From Fidelibacterota bacterium (GTDB lineage Bacteria > Fidelibacterota > UBA8477 > JABMPR01): a DNA stretch of 49,633 nt. The position numbers and the translations under genes were made by a program. Within the stretch, counting starts at the first letter, position 1. Each line of letters opens with the position of its first letter. Shown here piece after piece: positions 43,321 to 49,633 of the stretch. Location of the stretch: positions 1-49,633 of the forward strand of contig JABMOS010000006.1 in the NCBI GenBank assembly GCA_013203185.1. Direction: 5' to 3'. Under the pieces are notes generated by a model that saw only the letters and a list, made by a program, of their open reading frames with translations, made no database searches and was not told the origin of the DNA.

Positions 43321-46251
43321 TTAGAATTTCACGATTAGGCCAAATCGCCAGTGACGTGGTTGATTACTTAATAGATATATATCCTGACTAGAGATGTAAG
43401 GTTCAAAGAGAGAATAGGTCAAGATATTGTCTTTTTCCGTTTTCCAACGTGGTGTATTGTAAGGATTGTCAAAGGCACGACCATATGACCAGGTATAATC
43501 GTTGGTCAGATTATATCCTTCTACATACAGGGTTGTTTTGCGACCTGAGATATTAAACTCCTTCTCAATTCTCATGCGCATTTCACGTTCATCAGGAGTC
43601 CGTTCGGTGTACAGCAGGCCACTCTCAGGATCTGTATAGGGTCGACCAGTGTAGTATTTATAGGTTCCGCTTATGCTGAATTTAGCAAGAGGATATGTAC
43701 CCATAATTTGTGGACCAAATTTCTTGGGAGATTTATACCTGAGATTGAATACGGCTTTGTGAGTACGATCATAATCTAAAAACACATCTGCAGGATCTGG
43801 CAGTTGTTCCAGACCATAGACTGGGTCGGCGACTTCAAAATAAGTCACAGGGGCATTCAGATCATTGCTACTCTTCCCTGTAGAAGATTCATAATTATAT
43901 CTGATATACCCGCGTATAGCGCCATCTCGTCTCTCCAGATTGACATGAAATCCTTTAATATCGGCATAATCCTTATTTATATAGGTGCGGTATACTGCCT
44001 GTTGCTCATCATAATAATAGGCTGTTTCCACCAGGTTCTTCACATCCTTGTAGTAAGCGCTAATATCAAGAGTCAAACCCAGTGCAGGGATACCCTTAAC
44101 AATACCAATATCATAGGCGTTGGTTTCCTCAGGTTTAAGCCTGGGGTTACCTAGAATTTCTATTTCATTATTGAATGTTATCTGGTTGTAAAAGAGTTGA
44201 TTAAAACTGGGGCGCTGAGAAAAAGTACCATAATTTAAGTGAAAGACAGTGGTCTCATCTACAGGAAAGCTCACACCAATTCTTGGCTGAAGCTTGGCAT
44301 AAATCTTGGTATGCTCCTGCTGGGCCAACTCCGCTGAATAATAGGGCCCTCTTTCAAGGTATGGAAGCGTGGGATCGTAGTTTGGATTTCTCAGAGGACC
44401 ATATATGTCTGAGTAGAAATCTTTATTCAGTTGATAAAAATCAAAGCGCAACCCCATATTGGCGATCATCCCTTCGAATTCCATCTTATCCTGAACAAAT
44501 AAGGCTCCTTCGTAAGGGTTTACTTCAAACTTCAAGATGCGAATATCAGCATCTCCATCGCGATTATAGAGTCGATTTACAAAAACATCATAATAGCTGA
44601 ATTGAGCTCCGGCTTTGAGCATATTTGAGTTATTAACCTGGGAAGTAATGTCAGCCTGGGCCGTATAGGTTCTCGTAATATCCTCACCAGAGTCATTGAA
44701 TATACGACCAACCCGATGATTTGAGGGACCTGTAAGATCAACCCAATTAGAATTTTTTGAATAATCTGTGGTTAATTCACCCTCACCCAGAAGATTGATC
44801 AATTCCTCATTTTTAATATCCAATGTATTGAGCCTGATATGACCAAAGGTAGAACCACTAAATATATGATTCCAGTCCAGACCAAGTTGGGTAGACGCAG
44901 ACAATCTCTGGGATGTAGACAAGGTTGGATCAAATAGCCAATATCGATAAGAACTATTGAAGTAGGTCTCTCTTGATGTATTGTAGTTCCAGGTCAACTT
45001 GTATTTATCTGAGGTATTAGGCTTATAAACCAGACTACTCATAAGTTGTCGATCCAAATCTGGTGATTGAGTTGGAATACGAGTGAATGAAGTATTTTGT
45101 CTGAGAGCAATGAAAGCTTTAACATGATCTGTTATGGGACCACCTGTAGAAAAATCAAGACGATTATCAAAAGTGTTATCATATTGCATCCCTACATCAC
45201 GGACAGACTGCATCCAACTCACCTGTCCTAAACGAGCGATCTGCATTGAATCTTTCAAAGTAAGTGGGTTTGGAGGCCAGGTTGTTCTAGGAGGCAAGTA
45301 CTGGCCACCAAATCCGTAACCCAGATCATACATGACGCGACCTGGTTGTTGAGGGTTTTCTTCCAACCACTCTGATGTATCCATTAAAATTTCATAAAAT
45401 TCTAGACTATTGACATCATAGGGGCTTCCTGCTTCAACAGTGCGATTGCTGTCTTCGTCAAAGAATTCTTCCCACACTTTATAGTATGGAGCAGTCACAG
45501 ATACCTCTAATCGAGATTCCCATTTCTCACGCCCCTCTTTGGTGACCATGTTGATAACACCAGATTGAGCATTACCGTACTCAGCGCTGAAACCACTGGT
45601 ATAAACTTCAACCTGTTCCAGGCCGGTAACGATTGGGCTAAATGCTTTGGAGTTGGTCAGGGGGTTAACAATGGTACCACCAGCCAGGAGATAGCTGGAT
45701 TCACCGCTGCGACCACCACGAAAGTGATCATCTACAACATCAGCCTGCAGGTTAATAATATCACCAATATCACTGACACCAGCGATACTTTGGACATCGG
45801 AGATTTGATAAACCGTTTTTGTTGCTGTGAGATCCGTCTGAACGGTATTGTCTCTCTGAGACTCCACCACAACCATTTCACCTTCTAAGGAGGCAGCTTC
45901 CAGGGCAACATCAATAAAGCTGGTCATATCTACCAATACATCAATTTCAGTGATCTGTTTACTGGCCATACCGATAAAGTCTACGCGTAGGGTATATGTA
46001 CCGGGATAGATATTGAGAATATAGTAGTGACCTTCCAGATCAGTTGCACTACCCAGGACAGCGTCCAGAGGTGATTCTTCTCCATCTATCCAGCGATGGG
46101 TTACCATTACATTTGCTCCAGGTAATGCTTCGCCTGTTTGTGCGTCCGTAACTTGACCTGATATCTTACCACCCTGGCCGGCGTTAAGCATCATTGGTAT
46201 AAATACCAAAGCCCCAAGATACTTTTTCAGCCACTTAATCGATCCACTCAT
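43321..46251 (-). CDS. SusC-like TonB-dependent receptor
   Basis: 976 residues from the ATG at 46251 (GGGAG seven bases before it; the frame runs 14 codons further up into the operator region). After the signal peptide comes a carboxypeptidase-regulatory-like domain (GKISGQVTDAQTGEALPGAN, about 30-115), then the plug (SGFSAEYGNAQSGVINMVT) and a 22-strand type barrel ending in the terminal Phe of RFGLIVKF. It would bring alginate oligomers through the outer membrane using TonB energy. No SusD gene follows. First gene of the long alginate operon, under a promoter covered by a FadR-type operator. Confidence 0.9.
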   Translation of the reverse strand: MSGSIKWLKKYLGALVFIPMMLNAGQGGKISGQVTDAQTGEALPGANVMVTHRWIDGEESPLDAVLGSATDLEGHYYILNIYPGTYTLRVDFIGMASKQITEIDVLVDMTSFIDVALEAASLEGEMVVVESQRDNTVQTDLTATKTVYQISDVQSIAGVSDIGDIINLQADVVDDHFRGGRSGESSYLLAGGTIVNPLTNSKAFSPIVTGLEQVEVYTSGFSAEYGNAQSGVINMVTKEGREKWESRLEVSVTAPYYKVWEEFFDEDSNRTVEAGSPYDVNSLEFYEILMDTSEWLEENPQQPGRVMYDLGYGFGGQYLPPRTTWPPNPLTLKDSMQIARLGQVSWMQSVRDVGMQYDNTFDNRLDFSTGGPITDHVKAFIALRQNTSFTRIPTQSPDLDRQLMSSLVYKPNTSDKYKLTWNYNTSRETYFNSSYRYWLFDPTLSTSQRLSASTQLGLDWNHIFSGSTFGHIRLNTLDIKNEELINLLGEGELTTDYSKNSNWVDLTGPSNHRVGRIFNDSGEDITRTYTAQADITSQVNNSNMLKAGAQFSYYDVFVNRLYNRDGDADIRILKFEVNPYEGALFVQDKMEFEGMIANMGLRFDFYQLNKDFYSDIYGPLRNPNYDPTLPYLERGPYYSAELAQQEHTKIYAKLQPRIGVSFPVDETTVFHLNYGTFSQRPSFNQLFYNQITFNNEIEILGNPRLKPEETNAYDIGIVKGIPALGLTLDISAYYKDVKNLVETAYYYDEQQAVYRTYINKDYADIKGFHVNLERRDGAIRGYIRYNYESSTGKSSNDLNAPVTYFEVADPVYGLEQLPDPADVFLDYDRTHKAVFNLRYKSPKKFGPQIMGTYPLAKFSISGTYKYYTGRPYTDPESGLLYTERTPDEREMRMRIEKEFNISGRKTTLYVEGYNLTNDYTWSYGRAFDNPYNTPRWKTEKDNILTYSLFEPYISSQDIYLLSNQPRHWRFGLIVKF

Positions 46252-46280
46252 GCAGGTACTCCCTTTTTCGATAATATGAA

Positions 46281-46298
46281 TGATGTATGACATATTAT
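46281..46298. promoter_or_regulatory. FadR/GntR-type operator, site 2
   Basis: On the minus strand ATAATATGTCATACATCA. It covers the -10 hexamer of the receptor promoter, so bound regulator should block RNA polymerase. It lies inside a wider perfect inverted repeat, CGATAATATG (46269-46278) and CATATTATCG (46291-46300), with a 12-base centre. Confidence 0.8.
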
Positions 46299-46320
46299 CG
46301 CGCTATAGTAAAGGTTTCAA
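46292..46320 (-). promoter_or_regulatory. sigma70-type promoter of the receptor operon
   Basis: On the minus strand TTGAAA (46320-46315), 17-base spacer, TAATAT (46297-46292). Close to consensus with ideal spacing, and about 40 bases upstream of the receptor start codon. The best promoter match I can see in the window. Confidence 0.7.
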
Positions 46321-46394
46321 CCATTTTGTACTGAAGACAAGATGTTCAATTCTTCCCGATTTTTTCAAATTCCGCCACACGGAGATAATTAGTA

Positions 46395-46412
46395 AGATGT
46401 ATGACACATTAT
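46395..46412. promoter_or_regulatory. FadR/GntR-type operator, site 3 (upstream)
   Basis: On the minus strand ATAATGTGTCATACATCT. Its centre is 114 bases from the centre of site 2, close to eleven helical turns, so two bound dimers would face the same side of the DNA. The remaining bases of 46252-46548 hold the promoter and the PL6 terminator, and no gene. Confidence 0.7.
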
Positions 46413-46490
46413 GTTAAAAGAGCGGTCATGGCTTGTCAAGGATAATTCCTGACCTAAAACAATCTGATTTCAATCATTGGATTAAAAATG

Positions 46491-46529
46491 AAAAGAGGCC
46501 CAGAAGCATGACCTCTGGACCTCTTTTTT
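46491..46529. terminator. bidirectional-looking terminator after the PL6 lipoprotein gene
   Basis: AAAAGAGG-CCAGA at 46491-46504 pairs with TCTGG-CCTCTTTTTT at 46514-46529 around a short loop, with two mismatches. T-runs lie on the plus side and, more weakly, on the minus side. It stands 20 bases after the stop of the PL6 gene and separates it from the receptor operon. Confidence 0.8.
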
Positions 46530-46548
46530 AACCCTCTACAAAGTGCTT

Positions 46549-48867
46549 TTAGTACATCAGTTTCAGCTTGAGTTGCTGCTCAACACGTATCTCCCCTGAT
46601 CGAGAAATCTTATTACCTGAATGTTTGTTGTTTTTTGCACCCCAGAGGACTGCTACAAGTTTCACTGGATTGTTTTGGAATATATTGTTCTGAAGATCCA
46701 CATTAATTATACCGCGGGTCTTCAGTAGGATATTTGAGTCTTCCAGCTTTCCACAATTCATGAATTTGGAATTATCAATAGTAAGAACACCACCAATAGT
46801 TGATTCATCATATCCGCCTCGGTAAAAATTAAGGACATTCTGATTGATCCGTTCAAAGCTGGAATTCTGTATGGTCACAAATTCCGCATTGTAATCGCCC
46901 TTATCATCGGTTTCTGCAGCCAATACGATTCCATTTTCACAATCACTGAATTTAGTATTTGTAATACTGATGGTGTCAGCAAAGGAGCCCTTGTGTCCCA
47001 GGAGTACATGATTGAATCCTGAGATATCAACCCTGTCCATCCATAGATTGTATCCAGGAGACATGTCCTCCTTGAGTGTCTCAAATGCGTATTGGGTGCC
47101 TGATCCCTGAATCTTGACATTTTCCAGATGTAGCTCTCCCCTGGGCTGCATTTGGAACAGGGGTGTCTTGGCACCACCATTATAGGTCAGGATGCTTGGC
47201 TTCTTCCCGTCAGCGCCACGCAAAGTAATCCCCTTATATAGGGCTATGGGTTCTGCTATGGTCAATTCACCCTCTGGTAAGTAAATGATATCCCCTGCCG
47301 TCACATCTAGAATAAATTCATTAAGAGGTTTTCCATCTGGATCGTATTCATGAATAGTAGGCACCGTGTCATCATTACCCTTAAACCATTTTGCCCCATA
47401 TCGTGCGGCATCAACTATATCCAGGGTTGGATTTCCACCTGGTAGCATGGCACCGACGTTGTCCTGGGTACTTCTGGGAGTCCCGAAAATGTCATCTGCT
47501 ATTTTGTCGAATTCAAATCCTGCATATGTCTGACTAAATTCAGCAGGTTGATCCATCTCAGGTACCAGCAACCAATTCGTGATGTTCTTCATTCCCAAAT
47601 CAGCTGTTGATATGCCATCATATCCGGATTCGACACCTCCTGCATTGTCCAGGAGATTGTTTCTAAATTGGATACCATCAACTTTGTCGTAGGACTGAAT
47701 TGGATTTGGATCAGCAATTCTATTATATATGATATTGTTTGCCACCACAGTTCGTATGGGTCTAGCTGAACGGATCTCGCTTTTAGGCAGCACATCTTTC
47801 ATATCCATATTGGCTCCCACTCCCAATTGCCAGGGTGCCTTACAATCAATCCAGGTATTATAGGCCACCACCACATCTGTGACCTGATTATATCTATTCA
47901 GTGGCGATTTGGGGATACCGTTCATGATGGCCAGTGGGCTGCGAAATTCGATACCGCTTATTCGATAGAAGTAGTTGTTGGTCACCCAGTGACCTGTATT
48001 AATGATCCTAACTCCTCCATTGAAGTCAGAATCTTCAGATCCGATAAAGTAGTTACCATCAATAATGCAATAATTTCCATGTCGCATGACCAGCGATCCT
48101 TCACAATGGTAAAAGATATTGTTTCGAAACTCATTGAAGTTGGTTTTGCTGGATATCACTTCGACCTCACCATTACAGCGATCAAATAGATTATTCTCTA
48201 CGAGGACGTATGAAGGAGCCATGGAGGTCCCACTATCACCAATCTGCAAGGTTTCCCCATGAGGTCCCCCTTTGCGTGGTCTGGGACCAAAATAGTTATT
48301 CGCGATGCGATGATAATTGCGAATATTTTCGTTGCCTTTTAAATTGACTCTTACTGTGGGTCCATCGTTGGCCTTACCTAAGATGCTGCATGACTCAAGT
48401 GAATTGTGCCTACCCCAAAACTCAACCCAATGATCAGTAGTAATACGATTCTTCTGTGTGAATCCGTCTATTACACAATTTACTACAGATGAATGATTGG
48501 CAATCCTGTCTGAATCAATACGGAATTCAATTACACTATTGGATGGGGTATAACCATTTTTGAAATAGAGACCATCAACAATTAGATACTCGCCTGCGAG
48601 TTCCAGAGATGACTGGCCCTCAATGGTTACTTCTCCTGGCGTTTCAGCACGGAGAGTAATAGGAGCTTCTTTGGTTCCCTGTGCCTCAAATTGAATCTCG
48701 ACATTCTCCCACACACCATTCTCCATGACGATTATATCACCTGGTTGAACTTGTTCAATCGCATCGTTTAGCTCAGCAATGTTACTTACAAGAAGTGCGG
48801 TTCCAGTTTCCGGGGAACAGCTAAAAAGCAAAATAGAAATACCCAAGAGGCTAATGATCTTTGACAT
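46549..48867 (-). CDS. PL6 alginate lyase, two-domain lipoprotein
   Basis: 772 residues with lipobox LLFSC (Cys17) and no T9SS tail. The N-terminal PL6 beta-helix has the catalytic Lys241 in VISSKTN and Arg262 in MRHGN, 21 residues apart, and HGETLQIG from the substrate cleft. A second beta-helix domain (about 485-740, AGDIIYLPEG..GITLRGADG) resembles the modules of the giant protein. It is a single-gene unit with an operator upstream and a terminator downstream. It differs from the PL6 at 28704-31409 by being lipid-anchored, so the pair may work on opposite faces of the outer membrane. Confidence 0.92.
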   Translation of the reverse strand: MSKIISLLGISILLFSCSPETGTALLVSNIAELNDAIEQVQPGDIIVMENGVWENVEIQFEAQGTKEAPITLRAETPGEVTIEGQSSLELAGEYLIVDGLYFKNGYTPSNSVIEFRIDSDRIANHSSVVNCVIDGFTQKNRITTDHWVEFWGRHNSLESCSILGKANDGPTVRVNLKGNENIRNYHRIANNYFGPRPRKGGPHGETLQIGDSGTSMAPSYVLVENNLFDRCNGEVEVISSKTNFNEFRNNIFYHCEGSLVMRHGNYCIIDGNYFIGSEDSDFNGGVRIINTGHWVTNNYFYRISGIEFRSPLAIMNGIPKSPLNRYNQVTDVVVAYNTWIDCKAPWQLGVGANMDMKDVLPKSEIRSARPIRTVVANNIIYNRIADPNPIQSYDKVDGIQFRNNLLDNAGGVESGYDGISTADLGMKNITNWLLVPEMDQPAEFSQTYAGFEFDKIADDIFGTPRSTQDNVGAMLPGGNPTLDIVDAARYGAKWFKGNDDTVPTIHEYDPDGKPLNEFILDVTAGDIIYLPEGELTIAEPIALYKGITLRGADGKKPSILTYNGGAKTPLFQMQPRGELHLENVKIQGSGTQYAFETLKEDMSPGYNLWMDRVDISGFNHVLLGHKGSFADTISITNTKFSDCENGIVLAAETDDKGDYNAEFVTIQNSSFERINQNVLNFYRGGYDESTIGGVLTIDNSKFMNCGKLEDSNILLKTRGIINVDLQNNIFQNNPVKLVAVLWGAKNNKHSGNKISRSGEIRVEQQLKLKLMY

Positions 48868-48912
48868 AGTGATGTCCCTTACTCAATTATTTTTAATAAA
48901 CGTGTCCATCAA

Positions 48913-48930
48913 ATAATTTGTCATACAAAT
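48913..48930. promoter_or_regulatory. FadR/GntR-type operator, site 4
   Basis: ATAATTTGTCATACAAAT on the plus strand; the core ATTTGT-CAT-ACAAAT is the most symmetric of the four. It lies 46 bases upstream of the PL6 start codon. A possible -35 (ATGACA on the minus strand) falls within it, with TTTATT 18 bases on as a weak -10. I see no gene elsewhere in 48868-49137. Confidence 0.75.
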
Positions 48931-48988
48931 CTAAAATAGAACGTGAAACGTAGGAATAAAAGAGTTGATAAATATTTGGAGTAAAGAA

Positions 48989-49012
48989 TACACCTTAGTT
49001 AATCAAGGTGTA
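48989..49012. other. small perfect hairpin upstream of the PL6 gene
   Basis: TACACCTT, eight-base loop, AAGGTGTA. It lies downstream of the GIY-YIG gene on the minus strand and could end that transcript, but neither side has a convincing T-run. Confidence 0.35.
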
Positions 49013-49072
49013 ATTTTCCCAATTGAAGGGTATACAAATGAAGATTTTGAGAGACGGCCTTTGACCTGAATG

Positions 49073-49101
49073 CCACAGGTGTTTGGATTGGATGTACGCC
49101 C
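49073..49101. repeat. partial copy of the tRNA-Arg 3' end and its flank
   Basis: A 29-base stretch (CCACAGGTGTTTGGAT.. to GTACGCCC) matches 49535-49563 at 24 of 29 positions. The second copy runs into the 3' end of tRNA-Arg. The two copies flank the GIY-YIG gene as direct repeats, 462 bases apart. Confidence 0.6.
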
Positions 49102-49126
49102 TCTATCTTCGCTCTGCTAAGATAGA
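49102..49126. repeat. REP-like hairpin next to the GIY-YIG gene
   Basis: TCTATCTT-c-GC-tct-GC-t-AAGATAGA folds with one internal mismatch and a three-base loop. It contains the TTCGCTCTGC core also seen at 49483-49492. It lies just after the GIY-YIG stop codon. Confidence 0.5.
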
Positions 49127-49137
49127 TAAATGCAGGA

Positions 49138-49389
49138 CTAAAGATAACCACGACGCTGCAGCCACTCCCGACCAGCATTATTCTTAAAATACTTCTCACG
49201 TCTTCGTGCTTCATCAGACGACCTGAATGACTCCGGATAGGTCAGGCTCCACCCACTTCCTCTTCTCGTCCACTTACTTATCCCAGAATTATGCTGATTT
49301 AATCTTTTTTCAAAATTTGCTGTCATCCCCACATAACTCAAGCCCTCGAGCGAATGGATCACATAGACAAGCCATTGCCTTTCATGCAT
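49138..49389 (-). CDS. GIY-YIG nuclease-domain protein
   Basis: 83 residues, a complete stand-alone GIY-YIG domain of the small UPF0213/YhbQ-like type. VYVIHSLEGLSYVGMT gives the two conserved tyrosines, followed by the catalytic-type arginine in NFEKRLNQHNSG, the EARRREKYFKN helix with its glutamate and the usual AGREWLQRRG end. GGAAG five bases before the ATG supports the start. The gene is enclosed by partial copies of the tRNA 3' end and by REP-like hairpins. Small GIY-YIG genes of this type are often multicopy and repeat-associated; cellular role unknown. Confidence 0.88.
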   Translation of the reverse strand: MHERQWLVYVIHSLEGLSYVGMTANFEKRLNQHNSGISKWTRRGSGWSLTYPESFRSSDEARRREKYFKNNAGREWLQRRGYL

Positions 49390-49475
49390 CTTGACTTCCC
49401 AATATTTAAGCGATTGTGGTTGTTATAAGCTTGCTAATCGTAGCCCCCAACAGGGGGCGAAGATTAGTACGCCCG

Positions 49476-49507
49476 GCCAGCCTTCGCTCTGCGAGCTATG
49501 GCTTGGC
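49476..49507. repeat. REP-like hairpin between GIY-YIG gene and tRNA
   Basis: GCCAGCC..TTCGCTC-tgc-GAGCTAT..GGCTTGGC pairs with a few mismatches. Core and mismatch positions match the hairpin at 14232-14254. It is preceded by GTACGCCCGGC (from 49467), a second decayed copy of the tRNA 3' end. Confidence 0.5.
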
Positions 49508-49534
49508 AGGCAGGAGTCCTGATTTCCTCGCATA

Positions 49535-49556
49535 CCGCAGGTATTTGGATCTTATG

Positions 49557-49563
<7 letters not shown>
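49535..49563. repeat. tRNA-end copy of the 29-base direct repeat
   Basis: CCGCAGGTATTTGGAT.. to GTACGCCC, overlapping the last seven bases of tRNA-Arg. Partner of 49073-49101. Confidence 0.6.
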
Positions 49564-49630
<67 letters not shown>

Positions 49631-49633
49631 ATA

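Noticed and set aside
46252-46293. 14-codon upstream extension of the TonB receptor
   Set aside because: It covers the operator and promoter; the ATG at 46251 has a good ribosome binding site and starts a normal signal peptide.

Overview
The window is almost entirely a minus-strand polysaccharide utilisation locus for alginate and other uronic-acid polymers. It most likely comes from a marine member of the FCB group outside Bacteroidota; Candidatus Neomarinimicrobiota (Marinimicrobia) or a relative such as Calditrichota or Ignavibacteriota is my best guess. The grounds are five proteins with a type IX secretion (T9SS/Por) style C-terminal tail carrying NYPNPF-like motifs, a PorV/PorQ-family outer-membrane protein, a SusC-like TonB receptor with no SusD homologue, many Bacteroidota-style lipoproteins, and a full alginate-lyase set. 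The phylum is inferred; no phylogenetic marker gene is present.

Layout, read right to left in the direction of transcription. (1) 49557-49630 is tRNA-Arg(CCG), followed by a small GIY-YIG nuclease gene embedded in degenerate repeats. (2) 48867-46549 is a lipoprotein PL6 alginate lyase with its own operator and a terminator. (3) 46251-26708 is a long operon: SusC-like receptor, T9SS-tagged partner, PorV-like protein, FadL-like porin, a single beta-helix protein, a 1828-residue beta-helix array, a hairpin, a T9SS-tagged PL6 lyase, a PF05426 alginate-lyase-family lipoprotein, and a FadR/GntR regulator. (4) 26619-14283 holds a DEH-reductase-like SDR, a PL17 oligoalginate lyase, an ExuT-like MFS transporter, KdgF, Eda, KdgK, a T9SS beta-helix protein, a heparinase II/III-family lyase and a sialate-O-acetylesterase-like enzyme. 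(5) 14130-482 holds a LacI regulator, GH105, GH2, a second PF05426 lyase, a DUF4861 protein, KduI, KduD, UxaC, TRAP transporter DctPQM and a fructuronate-reductase-like SDR. (6) 331-1 is the start of 6-phosphogluconate dehydrogenase, cut by the window edge.

How the parts fit. Surface and periplasmic lyases (PL6, PF05426, PL17) would cut alginate to unsaturated uronate. KdgF opens the ring to DEH, the SDR reduces DEH to KDG, and KdgK plus Eda give pyruvate and glyceraldehyde-3-phosphate. The LacI operon handles a second, glucuronate- or galacturonate-containing substrate: GH105 releases unsaturated uronate, KduI and KduD convert it to KDG, and UxaC plus the SDR convert free glucuronate to mannonate. 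This operon has no KDG kinase or aldolase of its own, so it depends on KdgK and Eda from the alginate operon.

The most interesting signals are four copies of a conserved FadR-type operator (ATAAT-N-TGTCATAC) upstream of the PL6 gene, the receptor operon (two copies) and the SDR-PL17 operon. They tie these units to the FadR/GntR gene at 26708-27427. A second signal is a surface system in which the beta-helix domain found in the C-terminal half of two-domain PL6 lyases has been multiplied into large proteins that lack the PL6 catalytic motifs.
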